From CAYSYM01 sp964435115 (GTDB taxonomy: Bacteria > Chloroflexota > UBA6077 > CF-72): DNA of 64,000 bases. The notes beneath the pieces were generated by a model that was not told the origin of the DNA, ran no database searches, and saw only the letters and a program-made list of their open reading frames with translations. Below are positions 1 to 8,339 of the stretch, one piece after another (position 1 is the first letter of the stretch; every line of letters starts with the position of its first letter). Position numbers and translations under genes: made by a program. The stretch is taken from the NCBI GenBank assembly GCA_964435115.1, contig CAYSYM010000014.1:4211-68210 (forward strand), in the 5' to 3' direction.

Positions 1-294
1 GCGCTTCTCGAGGCCGGGGACGGCGAGGAGGCGCTCCGGGCGGTGCGCACGCATCGACCCGATCTCCTCCTCCTCGACGTCAACATGCCTGGCCGCGACG
101 GGCTGCAGGTGTGCCGGCTGCTGAAGGAGGCGCCTGACACCCGCCACATCAAGGTCGTCCTGGTCAGCGCGCGGGCCACCCCGTCCGACCAGGCGAAGGG
201 ACGGGCGGCCGGTGCCGATGACTACGTGACGAAGCCGTTCAGTCCGCGCGACCTGCTGCTGCTCGTGGAGCGGCTGCTGGCCGACAATCGGTAG
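1..294 (+). CDS. response regulator receiver domain protein, 5' end cut by window
   Basis: The reading frame is open from base 1, so the true start lies outside the window; the first in-frame GTG here (43) is internal to a receiver fold. The visible part carries the phospho-acceptor aspartate in LLLLDVNMPG, the beta-4 segment VVLVSA and the conserved lysine in YVTKPF, followed by a final helix. It ends directly after the receiver fold, so no DNA-binding or other output domain follows. What precedes it (a sensor kinase or another domain) cannot be seen. Known role of the family: phosphoryl transfer from a histidine kinase. The partner is unknown. The stop is followed by a clear hairpin at 297-321. 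Confidence 0.9.
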   Translation, partial: ALLEAGDGEEALRAVRTHRPDLLLLDVNMPGRDGLQVCRLLKEAPDTRHIKVVLVSARATPSDQAKGRAAGADDYVTKPFSPRDLLLLVERLLADNR

Positions 295-296
295 CC

Positions 297-321
297 AAGC
301 GGGCTGCACGCTGGCCCGCTT
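297..321 (+). terminator. hairpin after truncated response regulator
   Basis: AAGCGGGC (297-304) and GCCCGCTT (314-321) form a perfect 8-bp stem with a 9-base loop, starting two bases after the stop codon. No clear T-run follows, as is common in GC-rich genomes. Position and perfection support a transcription terminator. Confidence 0.6.
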
Positions 322-478
322 GCCGGGCCATGCAGGAGCGGAACGCTTCCGACACCGGGGGGACCCGGACGCGGAAACCGCTCGGCGCTGCGGCCACCAG
401 CCCGCCGTCCCACGGGCTCCGGGCAGGCCGGCGCGGAACCGCCCGCGCGCCTGCCCCCTGGCCTGAGCGCCGTCCTCC

Positions 479-850
479 TCACTGTGGGAGGAGCTGGTAC
501 AGCTTGTCGAGGAGCTCGACCGGGCTGAAGGGCTTGGTGAGGAAGGCGTCGGCGCCGGCCTGCTGCCCGCGAGCGCGCTCCTGCGGCCCCTGCAGGGCGG
601 TCAGCAGGATCACCCTGGCGTGGCTGGTCTGAGGGTCAGCCTTCAGAGCCTCGCACACGTCGAAGCCGTTGAGGCCGGGCATGACCACGTCGAGGACGAC
701 CACGTCCGGCAGGTGCTCGCGGGCGAGGCGAAGGGCCTCGAGGCCGTCGGCGGCGAGCAGCAGGGCAAAGTCAGGGTTGGCGAGCGTGGCGCTCAGCAGG
801 CGCCGGAGCCCGGCGTCGTCGTCGGCGATCAGAACGGTGTAGCGGGCCAT
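479..850 (-). CDS. stand-alone CheY-like response regulator
   Basis: This 123-residue protein is a complete single receiver domain. Acidic residues are D10-D12, the phospho-acceptor is D54 in VVLDVVMPG, the switch threonine is T84 in ILLTA and the conserved lysine is K106 in LTKPF. There is no output domain, so it probably acts by protein-protein contact or phosphorelay. It resembles the truncated regulator at the left edge (both have DVxMPG and TKPFSP) but is on the opposite strand, so the two genes converge. No partner kinase is visible in the window. ATG start; a promoter-like pair lies just upstream. Confidence 0.92.
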   Translation of the reverse strand: MARYTVLIADDDAGLRRLLSATLANPDFALLLAADGLEALRLAREHLPDVVVLDVVMPGLNGFDVCEALKADPQTSHARVILLTALQGPQERARGQQAGADAFLTKPFSPVELLDKLYQLLPQ

Positions 851-874
851 CGCAGGGAGCGGGGGACGCGCTCC

Positions 875-904
875 ATCCTACCCGGGAACCGACCGTCCGG
901 TCAG
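875..904 (-). promoter_or_regulatory. putative promoter of the CheY-like gene
   Basis: On the minus strand CTGACC (899-904) and TAGGAT (875-880) are separated by 18 bases, about 24 bases upstream of the ATG at 850. This is a plausible housekeeping-sigma promoter read by eye. Confidence 0.4.
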
Positions 905-937
905 CCGGGTAGCCCGTCGAGCGGCGCGAGCCGGGAG

Positions 938-1819
938 CTACTCCGGCGTCTCGACCAGGGCGAAGCGCGTCCCGAGCGCCTGCTCGGGTGGGATCAGCCT
1001 GCCTCCTGGCGTACCCGGCGCGTCGCGCAGCGCGACGCCGGCGCGCTGGAGGACGCTCGCGGCCCGCACCAGGCTCGCCACGCGGAGAGTGACCTGGTAC
1101 GGCCCCTCTCCCGCGCGGTCGAGCTCAGCGCGTAGCGGCCCGTTGCCGCTCGGCGCCACCAGGGCGATCGCGAAGTCGCCCAGGCGGTAGCGCGCGCGGG
1201 TGGCCCCCAGCTCGGGGACCGTGTCCTGGCACTCGAGCGCCAGCCCGAGCTGCCGCTCGTACAGGTGCCGGCCCCCGTCTAGGTCGCGGATGAGCACGGT
1301 GACGCCGGCGACGCCCATGGCGCCCAGCTCGTGCGCACCAGGCTGCTCCCACTTCAGACGCTCCGCATCCGGCAATGCCCACTGAATGACGAACGGCCAC
1401 GGCCGTCGCCACGCCACCCCGCCGGGAACGAGCAGCCGCCACCGGAGCACTGGTCCGTCGGGGCGCTCGCGCTCCATCGCCAATGGCCCCTCGACCTCCA
1501 GCCCGGCCGCGCGGACGCGCCCTGCCAGGGCGTCGAGCGCGTCCGCAGCCAGGCAGTAGCCCACCGGGCCGCCCTCGTGCTGGGCCAGGTAGTCCACCAG
1601 GGCGCTCCCGTTGGGGCCCGAGGCACGCGCCTCGGCCGGATCGTAGACCGCCAGCAGCTCCAGGTAGTCCACCCCGAAGCGGATGAGCCCGTTGTGCGTG
1701 CCGCGTCCGGTGTGCCTGCCACCCGGACGGGCGTCGAGCCCCAGCACCTCGCGGCAGTGGGCGATAGCGCTGTCCAGGTCACGGACGGCGATCACGGCAT
1801 GGTCGAACCGCTGAAGCAT
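938..1819 (-). CDS. VOC-superfamily (glyoxalase-like) two-domain protein
   Basis: The 293-residue protein begins with MLQRFDHAVIAVRDLD, the usual first beta-strand and metal-ligand histidine of a glyoxalase/bleomycin-resistance (VOC) module. A second VOC-like module starts near residue 165 (VAGVTVLIRDLDGGRHLYERQLGL). The first half (FDHAVIAVRDL, GTHNGLIRFG, YLELLAVYDP) matches the glyoxalase-like domain family whose substrates are mostly unknown. A purine-rich GAGGTGAGGTG lies just before the ATG. It sits downstream of the livKHMGF/luciferase-like set on the same strand, so it may be co-transcribed and act on a small-molecule substrate. Substrate and reaction are not inferable. Confidence 0.75.
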   Translation of the reverse strand: MLQRFDHAVIAVRDLDSAIAHCREVLGLDARPGGRHTGRGTHNGLIRFGVDYLELLAVYDPAEARASGPNGSALVDYLAQHEGGPVGYCLAADALDALAGRVRAAGLEVEGPLAMERERPDGPVLRWRLLVPGGVAWRRPWPFVIQWALPDAERLKWEQPGAHELGAMGVAGVTVLIRDLDGGRHLYERQLGLALECQDTVPELGATRARYRLGDFAIALVAPSGNGPLRAELDRAGEGPYQVTLRVASLVRAASVLQRAGVALRDAPGTPGGRLIPPEQALGTRFALVETPE

Positions 1820-1921
1820 GGCACCTCACCTCTCGTCAAGCCCGACCCGTGGGATGGGACTCCATCTGCGCTCCATCCTGGCGCACCTCCCCGTCCACCG
1901 GCGAGCGGGCACACGCAGCGC

Positions 1922-2908
1922 CTACGCGAAGGCCGGCAGCACTTCTTCGGTGACCCGCTTGAACTGGCGCTCCTGGTCGTACCCGGTCAGCCGCAACGTG
2001 ATGGTGGTGGTCCCGGCGTCGACGAACTGGCGCAGGTTCTCGATGCACTCGGCCGGCGAGCCCATCGCAACCCAGCGCTCCAGGAACGGCCGTGAGTAGT
2101 CCACCCCGTAGTAGGAATCCAGGAAGCGCTTCGTCTCCTGGAACCCCGCCTCGCGGTCCTCGTTCACGTTGATGTTGTAGTAGTGGCAGACCTCGAAGCC
2201 GGCCGGAAGCGCCCGCCCCTCCTCGTCGGCGTAGCGCCGGATCAGCTCCAGGGACCGGCGCACCTCGTCGGGACTCTTGGCCGTCGTCATCCAGCCATCG
2301 CCGTACCGGGCCACGCGGCGGTAGGCGGTCTCGACGTTGCGCGTCTTGGCCAGGTCCGGGTTCGCGGTCACCCAGACGGGCAGCGGCTGCTGCACCGGTC
2401 GCGGCAGCACAGTCACGTCCTGGAAGCGGTTGTACTGGCCTTCGTAGCTCGCGTGCTCCTGGGTGGAGATGAGCCGCATGATCTCGATGGCTTCTTCCAT
2501 GCGCCGCATGCGGCTGCCCGGGTCGATCCGGAGCGCCTCGAACTCCGGCTCGAAGGCTCCGCCACCGGCGCCCGGCTGGCCCTGGCAGGCGACGAACACG
2601 GTGCGACCACCCGAGAGGAAGTCCAGGCTGGCCCACTGGTAGGCCAGGATCAGCGCATCGCGCAGGGGTGTGCTGGCCATGCACGCCGCCCCCAGCCGCA
2701 CCCGCCGGGTCCGCACGGCGAGCGCGCCGAGGAGCACCAGGGCGTCCAGGCGCGGCTTGGCGAAGATGGAGTCGCCCACCCACACCGAGTCCCACCCGGC
2801 GTCGTCGGCCCCGGCAGCCAGGCCGATCATCTGATCCACTGTGGTCGCGCCGATGATGACGCCTCGATTCGGCAGCGTCAGGCCGAAGCGGGCCTTCTGA
2901 CCGGGCAT
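1922..2908 (-). CDS. LLM-class (luciferase-like) flavin/F420-dependent oxidoreductase
   Basis: A TIM-barrel bacterial-luciferase-superfamily protein of 328 residues. Features are the N-terminal strand ARFGLTLPNRG, GWDSVWVGDS near residue 40, and PVWVTANPDLAKTRN with the RYGDGWMTTAKSP motif in the C-terminal half, as in F420- or FMN-dependent monooxygenases. I place the start at the internal ATG (2908) because AGGAGGTGA lies 8 bases upstream; this SD overlaps the last codons of livF (AGG AGG TGA), so the two genes are translationally coupled. An upstream ATG at 2944 would add 12 residues inside livF. F420 versus FMN use cannot be decided by eye. Linkage to an amino-acid-type importer suggests a catabolic oxidation of the imported substrate, which is an inference. 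Confidence 0.85.
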   Translation of the reverse strand: MPGQKARFGLTLPNRGVIIGATTVDQMIGLAAGADDAGWDSVWVGDSIFAKPRLDALVLLGALAVRTRRVRLGAACMASTPLRDALILAYQWASLDFLSGGRTVFVACQGQPGAGGGAFEPEFEALRIDPGSRMRRMEEAIEIMRLISTQEHASYEGQYNRFQDVTVLPRPVQQPLPVWVTANPDLAKTRNVETAYRRVARYGDGWMTTAKSPDEVRRSLELIRRYADEEGRALPAGFEVCHYYNINVNEDREAGFQETKRFLDSYYGVDYSRPFLERWVAMGSPAECIENLRQFVDAGTTTITLRLTGYDQERQFKRVTEEVLPAFA

Positions 2909-2916
2909 GCGGAACG

Positions 2917-3732
2917 TCACCTCCTGAGATCCATGGTCCGCCACGCGTGCGGGGCGCCCGGTGGCTGAGCCACGCCCAGGTAGCGCGCGCGCACCTCGTC
3001 GCTCGCGGCCAGGTCGGACGCGGCGCCGCTGGCGACGACCCGGCCGGTCTGGAGGACGTAGGCGCGGTCGGCCACCTCCAGCGCCATGCGGGCGTTCTGC
3101 TCCACCAGGAGCACCGTCACGCCGCCTGCATGCAGGCGGCGCAGCAGGTCGAAGAGTTGGCGGACGACCACCGGCGCGAGGCCGAGGCTCGGCTCGTCGA
3201 GCAGCAGCACTTTCGGCCGCGCCATGAGGGCCCGGCCGATCGCCAGCATCTGCTGCTCACCGCCGGAGAGCGTGCCGGCCGGCTGCTTCACCCGCTCGCC
3301 GAGGATGGGGAACAGCTCCAGCACCCGCGCGAGCTGCTCGGCCGCCTCCGCGCGCGAGCGGACGTACGCACCGAGGGCGAGGTTGTCGCCCACTGTCATC
3401 TCGCCGAAGATCCGTCGACCTTCGGGCACCAGCACCAGCCCGCGCCGCGGAAGCGCGTGGGGTGCGACGCGGCGCAGGGAGCGGCCTTCCAGGCGGACGT
3501 CGCCGCCAGCGAGGGGGACCAGCCCGGCGACCGCGCGCAGCGTGCTACTCTTGCCCGCGCCGTTGGGGCCGATCAGCGCGACCAGCTCGCCGGCCGCGAC
3601 ATCGAATGAGACACCGCTCACTGCGCGAATGGCCCCGTACTGGACGGTGACCTCCTCTACCGCCAGCACCGGCTCGGGCGCACCCGCGGCCGGCCGGCCG
3701 TCGCCGGGCGCAGAGGGCGCGGTGACGCTCAC
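2917..3732 (-). CDS. livF: branched-chain amino acid-type ABC transporter ATP-binding protein LivF
   Basis: A 271-residue ABC ATPase with Walker A GPNGAGKS (55-62), signature LSGGE (155-159) and Walker B VLLLDEPS (175-182). VPEGRRIFGEMTV is typical of LivF. It energises uptake through LivH/LivM together with LivG. The start chosen is GTG at 3732, whose GTGA overlaps the livG stop codon; the longer frame to 3840 would lie inside livG and lacks homology. The last codons contain the ribosome-binding site of the luciferase-like gene that follows. Confidence 0.93.
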   Translation of the reverse strand: MSVTAPSAPGDGRPAAGAPEPVLAVEEVTVQYGAIRAVSGVSFDVAAGELVALIGPNGAGKSSTLRAVAGLVPLAGGDVRLEGRSLRRVAPHALPRRGLVLVPEGRRIFGEMTVGDNLALGAYVRSRAEAAEQLARVLELFPILGERVKQPAGTLSGGEQQMLAIGRALMARPKVLLLDEPSLGLAPVVVRQLFDLLRRLHAGGVTVLLVEQNARMALEVADRAYVLQTGRVVASGAASDLAASDEVRARYLGVAQPPGAPHAWRTMDLRR

Positions 3733-4499
3733 GCGGCCTCTCCCAGGTAGGCGCGCAGCACCTCCGGGTGGCGGGTCACCTCCTCGGGGGTGCCGCTGGC
3801 GATGGTCGCGCCGTGGTCGAGGACGACGACGCGCTCGCACAGCCGCATGACGACGTCCAGGTGGTGCTCGACCAGGAGGATCGCCAGCCGGTGGCGGACG
3901 CGCACCTCCGCCAGGAAGTCGGCCAGGGTCGCGGCTTCCACGTCGTTCATGCCGGCCGCCGGCTCGTCGAGCAGGAGCAGCTTCGGCTCCGTCGCCAGGG
4001 CGCGCACGATCTCCACACGGCGCTGGTCGCCGTAGGCGAGCGTGCGCGCCCGCCGGTCCTCCACCTGGCGGAGCTGGAACAGCTCCAGCAGCTCCTCGGC
4101 CTCCTCCCGCATGGCCCGCATGGTGGCGTGGTACCGCCGCGTCCTGGCCAGCACGTCCGCCAGGGAGACGTGACGCCGGGCCTGCGCGGCCGCTTCCACG
4201 TTCTGGCGCACCGTGAGGCTCCCGAACAGCCGGATGTGCTGGAACGTCCGCACCATCCCCCGGCGCGCGATCTCGCTCGGATCGGCGTGGGTGACCTCGT
4301 ACCCGTCCAGCCAGACCTGGCCGCTGGTCGGCCGGTGGAACCCGGAGAGGAGGTTGATCACTGTGCTCTTGCCCGCGCCGTTGGGGCCAATGAGCCCCAC
4401 GATCTCACCCGGCTGGACCTCCAGCGAGAAGTCCTCCACGGCGCGGACGCCGGCGAAGGTCTTACTGAGGTTCAGAACGGTAAGCAGGAGTCCTGGCAC
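3729..4499 (-). CDS. livG: branched-chain amino acid-type ABC transporter ATP-binding protein LivG
   Basis: A 256-residue ABC ATPase with Walker A GPNGAGKS (38-45), the LivG-type segment MVRTFQHIRLFGSLTV, YGDQRRVEIVRAL in place of a classical LSGGQ signature, and Walker B LLLLDEPAAGMN. This pattern is standard for LivG. The start is GTG at 4499, preceded by AAAGGAGAGG; the longer frame to 4574 is antisense-quality sequence inside livM. The gene overlaps the 3' end of livM and shares a 4-base GTGA overlap with livF. Confidence 0.93.
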   Translation of the reverse strand: MPGLLLTVLNLSKTFAGVRAVEDFSLEVQPGEIVGLIGPNGAGKSTVINLLSGFHRPTSGQVWLDGYEVTHADPSEIARRGMVRTFQHIRLFGSLTVRQNVEAAAQARRHVSLADVLARTRRYHATMRAMREEAEELLELFQLRQVEDRRARTLAYGDQRRVEIVRALATEPKLLLLDEPAAGMNDVEAATLADFLAEVRVRHRLAILLVEHHLDVVMRLCERVVVLDHGATIASGTPEEVTRHPEVLRAYLGEAA

Positions 4500-5511
4500 G
4501 CGACCACCTCTCCTTTCCGGGCAGGCGCAGGCGGAGCCGTGCCCGCGGGCTGCGCAGCCAGGTCGTCCCGCCACCCAGCAGGCCCTGCGGGCGCAGCCAG
4601 ACGACGAGCATCAGCAAGACGCCGTACAGCACCATGCGCAGCCCGGCGAGGTCGCGCAGCACCTCGGGCAGGACGGTCAGCACGACGGCGCCGACAACCG
4701 GCCCGGCCAGCGTGCCCATGCCGCCGATCGCCACCATGGCGAGCAGCTCGATCATGCGCGCGATCAGGAACGGCTCGACGCTCACGAACGTGGTGTACTG
4801 CGCGTAGAGCACGCCCGCCGCTCCGGCGATGCCGGCCGAGGTGGCCAGCGCGACCGCACGGACGTGCGGCACCCGCACGCCGACGCTCGCCGCGGCCTGG
4901 TCGTCGTCGCGGGCGGCGATCAAGCTCACGCCCAGCGGCGAGCTCACGAACCGCCACACCACCAGCAGGGCCAGCGCCAGCAGCGCCAGCGCCAGGTAGA
5001 AACTGTCGCGATGCGTGGCGGCGGTCCAGCCAAGGACGGTAGGCCGGGGGATGCCGGGCAGCCCGCTCGCGCCGCGGGTCACGTCGTCCCAGTTGTAGGC
5101 GACCAGGCGGACGATCTCCGCGAACGCGAGCGTGGCCATGGCGAAGTAGTGGCCGCGCAGGCGCAGGATCGGCCGCGCCAGCAGCCAGCCGGCGCTGGCC
5201 GCGGCCAGCGTGCCGGCCAGCAGCGTGGCCGGCAGCGGGAGCCCGGTGCGCAGCGCGAGGAGCGCGCCGCTGTAGGCGCCGATTGCGTAGAAGCCGGTCT
5301 GGCCCAGCGAGATGAGCCCACCGTAGCCGAGCACCAGGTTCAGGCTGACGGCGAGCGTGGCCTGGAGTGTGGCGACGACGGCGAGCCGGTCGACGAAGGG
5401 GTCCTGGACGACCAGCGGGAAGAGCGCCGCCAGCACGAGCGCGATCCAGCCGGCGCGGCTGCACACGTGGGCCCAGAATCCCGCCAACCGTCCGCTCACG
5501 TGCCCGGCCAT
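4462..5511 (-). CDS. livM: branched-chain amino acid-type ABC transporter permease LivM
   Basis: A 349-residue polytopic membrane protein with about eight to ten hydrophobic segments. LVLGYGGLISLGQTGFYAIGAYSGALLALR near residue 60 and the C-terminal signature GMGTLAGPVVGAVVLTVLPEVLRD are hallmarks of LivM permeases. It pairs with LivH to form the channel. ATG start 11 bases after the livH stop. The last ~12 codons overlap livG, and the arginine-rich C-terminal tail after the last membrane segment is poorly conserved in appearance. Confidence 0.92.
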   Translation of the reverse strand: MAGHVSGRLAGFWAHVCSRAGWIALVLAALFPLVVQDPFVDRLAVVATLQATLAVSLNLVLGYGGLISLGQTGFYAIGAYSGALLALRTGLPLPATLLAGTLAAASAGWLLARPILRLRGHYFAMATLAFAEIVRLVAYNWDDVTRGASGLPGIPRPTVLGWTAATHRDSFYLALALLALALLVVWRFVSSPLGVSLIAARDDDQAAASVGVRVPHVRAVALATSAGIAGAAGVLYAQYTTFVSVEPFLIARMIELLAMVAIGGMGTLAGPVVGAVVLTVLPEVLRDLAGLRMVLYGVLLMLVVWLRPQGLLGGGTTWLRSPRARLRLRLPGKERWSRARTPAYRSEPQ

Positions 5512-5522
5512 ATGCGACGCGC

Positions 5523-6407
5523 CTAGAGCTTCTCCGGGACCGCCTGCCCGAGCAGCCCCTGCGGCCTGACGGCGAGGACGACAATGAGGAGCCCGAACAC
5601 CACCGCGTCGACCCAGGTAGGCGAGATGTAGCCGGCCAGGAGAACCTCGAACACGCCGAGCAGGAGGCCGCCGGCCACAGCGCCCGGCAGATTCCCCACC
5701 CCGCCGATGACCGTGGCGGTATAGCCCTTGATCAGCGCCGGCTGGCCCATGGTTGGGTAGACCGCGCCGTACAGCGCGCCCACCAGCACGCCGGCTGCCC
5801 CGGCCAGCGCCGACCCAGCGGCGAAGGCGACCGCGATCGTGCGCGCGGTGTTCACGCCCATCAGCGTCGCGGTCTCGGCGTCGATGGCGGTGGCTCGAAT
5901 CGCACGTCCGAGCTGAGAGGAGCGGAGCACGGCCTGCAAGCCGGCGAGCAGCGCCACGGCCGAGCCGAGGATCACCAGCTTGAGCACGGGGACGGAGGCC
6001 GGGCCCACGGCGACGTTGCCGGGCGTCCAGGCCAGCGAGAAGGAGCGCAGCTCCGAGCCCCAGACGTAGGCGGCGAGGTACTGGAGCGCTATGGACAGGC
6101 CCACCGCGCTGATGATCGACGCGATGTGTGACGCGTGGGCCAGCGGCCGGAACACGCCGCGCTCGACCAGGAGGCCGAGGATCGCCCCCAGCGTGAGGGC
6201 GAGCGCGAGGACGACGACGAACTGGACCGCGCCCCCCGAAGGCAGCGCCGGCAGGAGGGCAAGGACCAGGAAGGCGACCAGCATGTACAGCTCGCCGTGG
6301 GCGAACTGGGCCACCCGCAGCACGCCGAAGATCAGGGCAAAGCCGAGCGCCACCAGGGCGTACACCCCGCCAATGGCCAGGCCGCTGACGAGCTGGTCGA
6401 CGAGCAC
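5523..6407 (-). CDS. livH: branched-chain amino acid-type ABC transporter permease LivH
   Basis: A 294-residue membrane protein whose N-terminus (QLVSGLAIGGVYALVALGFALIFGVLRVAQFAHGE) contains the LivH hallmark of a long first helix followed by NFAHG-like AQFAHGE. GGVGNLPGAVAGGLLLG in the C-terminal half is the permease coupling segment. GTG start, 7 bases after the livK stop codon. Length is normal for the family. Confidence 0.93.
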   Translation of the reverse strand: MLVDQLVSGLAIGGVYALVALGFALIFGVLRVAQFAHGELYMLVAFLVLALLPALPSGGAVQFVVVLALALTLGAILGLLVERGVFRPLAHASHIASIISAVGLSIALQYLAAYVWGSELRSFSLAWTPGNVAVGPASVPVLKLVILGSAVALLAGLQAVLRSSQLGRAIRATAIDAETATLMGVNTARTIAVAFAAGSALAGAAGVLVGALYGAVYPTMGQPALIKGYTATVIGGVGNLPGAVAGGLLLGVFEVLLAGYISPTWVDAVVFGLLIVVLAVRPQGLLGQAVPEKL

Positions 6408-6414
6408 GCGGCCC

Positions 6415-7542
6415 CTACGGCTGCCAGGGCTCGAAACGCCCGTTCCTCACGACGAGGTAGTCGAACTGCTGGTAGATCGCCTGCCGGTTGGCATCGAAGG
6501 TGAGCGCGCCCACGCCGGTCGGCAGCTCCTTCAGCTTCGTCAGGCCGTCGCGGATACCCGCGCGGGTGGGCCCGCTCGTGCTCGCCGCTTCGGCGATCGC
6601 CAGCGTGGCGCTATTGGCATAGACCACGAAGGGGCTGGCGGGCTGCCCGTACTTCTCCTGGTAGGCCCGCGCCACCTCGTCCCAGAGCTGCCCCTGCGCC
6701 ACGCGGTCCGTCACCACGCCTTCGACTGCCGGCCCGCCGACCTCGACGAAGCCCGGCGAGATGATCGCACCGGAGGCGAACCAGCGGGTCTCCAGGCCCG
6801 CGGCCTTGGCCTGCTTGATCAGCAGCACGGCGTCGCTATAGTAGCTGCTGAGGTAGACGGCTTCTGGCGCCGCGCCCTTCAGCTTGATGATGGTGCTGGT
6901 GAAGTCCCTGGCGTCCGGCTGGTAGGCCTCGTTCAGCACGACCGTCCCGCCGTTGGCCTGGATTCGCTCCACGAAGTAGCCGTTCTCGGCCTTGCCGAAG
7001 TCCGTGTTCAGGTACGCCGCCGCCACCTTCGTGAGGCCAAGCTTCTTCGTGATCAGGTCGGCCATGGCCTGCGAGCCGATGTCGTTCGTCGGGCTGACGC
7101 GGAACACCCACTCGTTGCCCTGCTGGGTGATCTTCGGGTCGGAGGCGGAGATGACGACGAGCGGAAGCTGGTTGGCCTTGTAGATGGGCATGGCGGCGTA
7201 CACGGTGCTGCTGGTGAAGTGGCCCATGCTGGCGACGATACCGGGATCGGCGGTCAACTTCTGCGCGACGTTCGCCGACTCGGTGGTGTCATTGCGGTCG
7301 TCGAACGGCACGATCTTGAGCTGCCGCCCGTTAACCCCGCCGGCGGCATTGATCCTGGCCGCGGCAAGCTCGGCGCCGCGCGTAAAGTCCTGGCCGTACT
7401 GGGCGGCGTCGCCGGACATGGGGCCCACCACCGCGATCCGGAGATCGCCACCGGGCGCGGCAGCGGGCTGTGGCGCGCAGGCCGCCACGAGGAGTGGCAC
7501 CGCTACCAGGAGTAGCAGGCGGCGAAGGGCTGGACGCGGCAT
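6415..7542 (-). CDS. livK: ABC transporter substrate-binding lipoprotein, LivK type
   Basis: A 375-residue periplasmic-type binding protein. The N-terminus MPRPALRRLLLLVAVPLLVAAC is a lipoprotein signal with lipobox VAAC (cysteine at 22). The mature part has IAVVGPMSGDAAQYGQDFTRGAELAAARIN and the KIVPFDDRNDTTESANVAQKL region of Leu/Ile/Val-binding-protein-like receptors. The start is the ATG at 7542 with a GGAGAGGAG site 8 bases upstream; the frame extends to 7665, but that part lacks a signal peptide. First gene of the operon. Real substrates of this family range from amino acids to amides and aromatic compounds, so branched-chain amino acids are only the default reading. Confidence 0.92.
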   Translation of the reverse strand: MPRPALRRLLLLVAVPLLVAACAPQPAAAPGGDLRIAVVGPMSGDAAQYGQDFTRGAELAAARINAAGGVNGRQLKIVPFDDRNDTTESANVAQKLTADPGIVASMGHFTSSTVYAAMPIYKANQLPLVVISASDPKITQQGNEWVFRVSPTNDIGSQAMADLITKKLGLTKVAAAYLNTDFGKAENGYFVERIQANGGTVVLNEAYQPDARDFTSTIIKLKGAAPEAVYLSSYYSDAVLLIKQAKAAGLETRWFASGAIISPGFVEVGGPAVEGVVTDRVAQGQLWDEVARAYQEKYGQPASPFVVYANSATLAIAEAASTSGPTRAGIRDGLTKLKELPTGVGALTFDANRQAIYQQFDYLVVRNGRFEPWQP

Positions 7543-7884
7543 CTGGCGTTCTCCTCTCCTGAGTGGCCTGGCTGGCGGGCTCGGGCTGCGGAGCCGCGCG
7601 CCCGTACGGACGGCTCCGCTCGCGGGCTGGCGCGCGGGAGCGCCGCGCGGCACCCACCGGGTCAAAGTTGAGCTGCCCTATCAGTGTAGTCGAGTACTGG
7701 GCCGGGCGAGCCGAAATGGCCGGCGCCACGCTGGCGGCGCGGCGCCTCGCGGCTGGCACACCACTTCGCGGGGGCAGAGCCGCCCGGGTGCTTCGACCCG
7801 CCGAGCGCTCCGGCTGAGTGGCCGCGGACCCGCCGGGGAGTACCGTAGGGGTTACTCTTGCACCGACTCCACGGAGGTCTGACC
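7543..7884. other. 342-base divergent intergenic region livK / SRPBCC gene
   Basis: No coding frame with family features is seen. It must hold the promoters of the leftward liv operon and of the rightward SRPBCC gene. For the rightward gene a -10-like TACTCT is at 7853-7858. For the leftward operon the lower-GC stretch around 7665-7705 (minus-strand TACACT) is the best candidate. No convincing -35 boxes were found for either. Confidence 0.4.
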
Positions 7885-8286
7885 ATGACCGCCACGTATG
7901 AGTCGCGGACCATCAGTGTTGCCATCGACCGCCCTCCGCGCGAGGTCTATGACTTCGCCGTCGTTCCCGAAAACCTGCCGAGGTGGGCAACGGGTCTGGG
8001 GTCGTCGGGAGAGCCAGCGGGCGACGCTTGGGTAGCGCAGACGGTGGAGGGGCCAGTGCGGGTGCGGTTCGTGGAGCGGAACGAGCTGGGCGTGCTGGAC
8101 CACTACGTCACGCTCCCCGGAGGCAACGTGGTCTACAACCCGATGCGTGTGGTCGGGAACGGCAGCGGCAGCGAACTGAGCTTCACGCTCTTCCACCTGC
8201 CCGGGGTGACGGGAGAGCAGTTCGAAGCGGACGCCGCGTGGGTGGCGCGGGACCTGAACGCGCTCAAGCTGCTGCTCGAAGGCTGA
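7885..8286 (+). CDS. SRPBCC-family (START-like) protein
   Basis: A 133-residue protein with the N-terminal pattern TISVAIDRPPREVYDFAVVPENLPRWA, typical of the polyketide-cyclase/SRPBCC fold, and a C-terminal helix (EQFEADAAWVARDLNALKLLLEG). The ATG at 7885 is preceded by GGAGGT with 6-base spacing; an in-frame ATG at 7858 is upstream but lacks such a site. The fold binds small hydrophobic ligands; no ligand or reaction can be assigned. Monocistronic by position: the next gene is convergent. Confidence 0.85.
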   Translation: MTATYESRTISVAIDRPPREVYDFAVVPENLPRWATGLGSSGEPAGDAWVAQTVEGPVRVRFVERNELGVLDHYVTLPGGNVVYNPMRVVGNGSGSELSFTLFHLPGVTGEQFEADAAWVARDLNALKLLLEG

Positions 8287-8339
8287 AGGGTAGTCGCGCT
8301 ATCGCGTGACGATCGCTCCATCGTGCCTCCCGCGGCGTA

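Noticed and set aside
3733..3840. Longer livF start at 3840
   Set aside because: The extra residues are an arginine/proline-rich shadow of livG; the GTGA overlap at 3732 is the normal operon junction.
3768..5042. A 424-codon rightward frame opposite the liv operon
   Set aside because: It is fully antisense to livG and livM, which have diagnostic motifs; composition is typical of GC-rich shadow frames.
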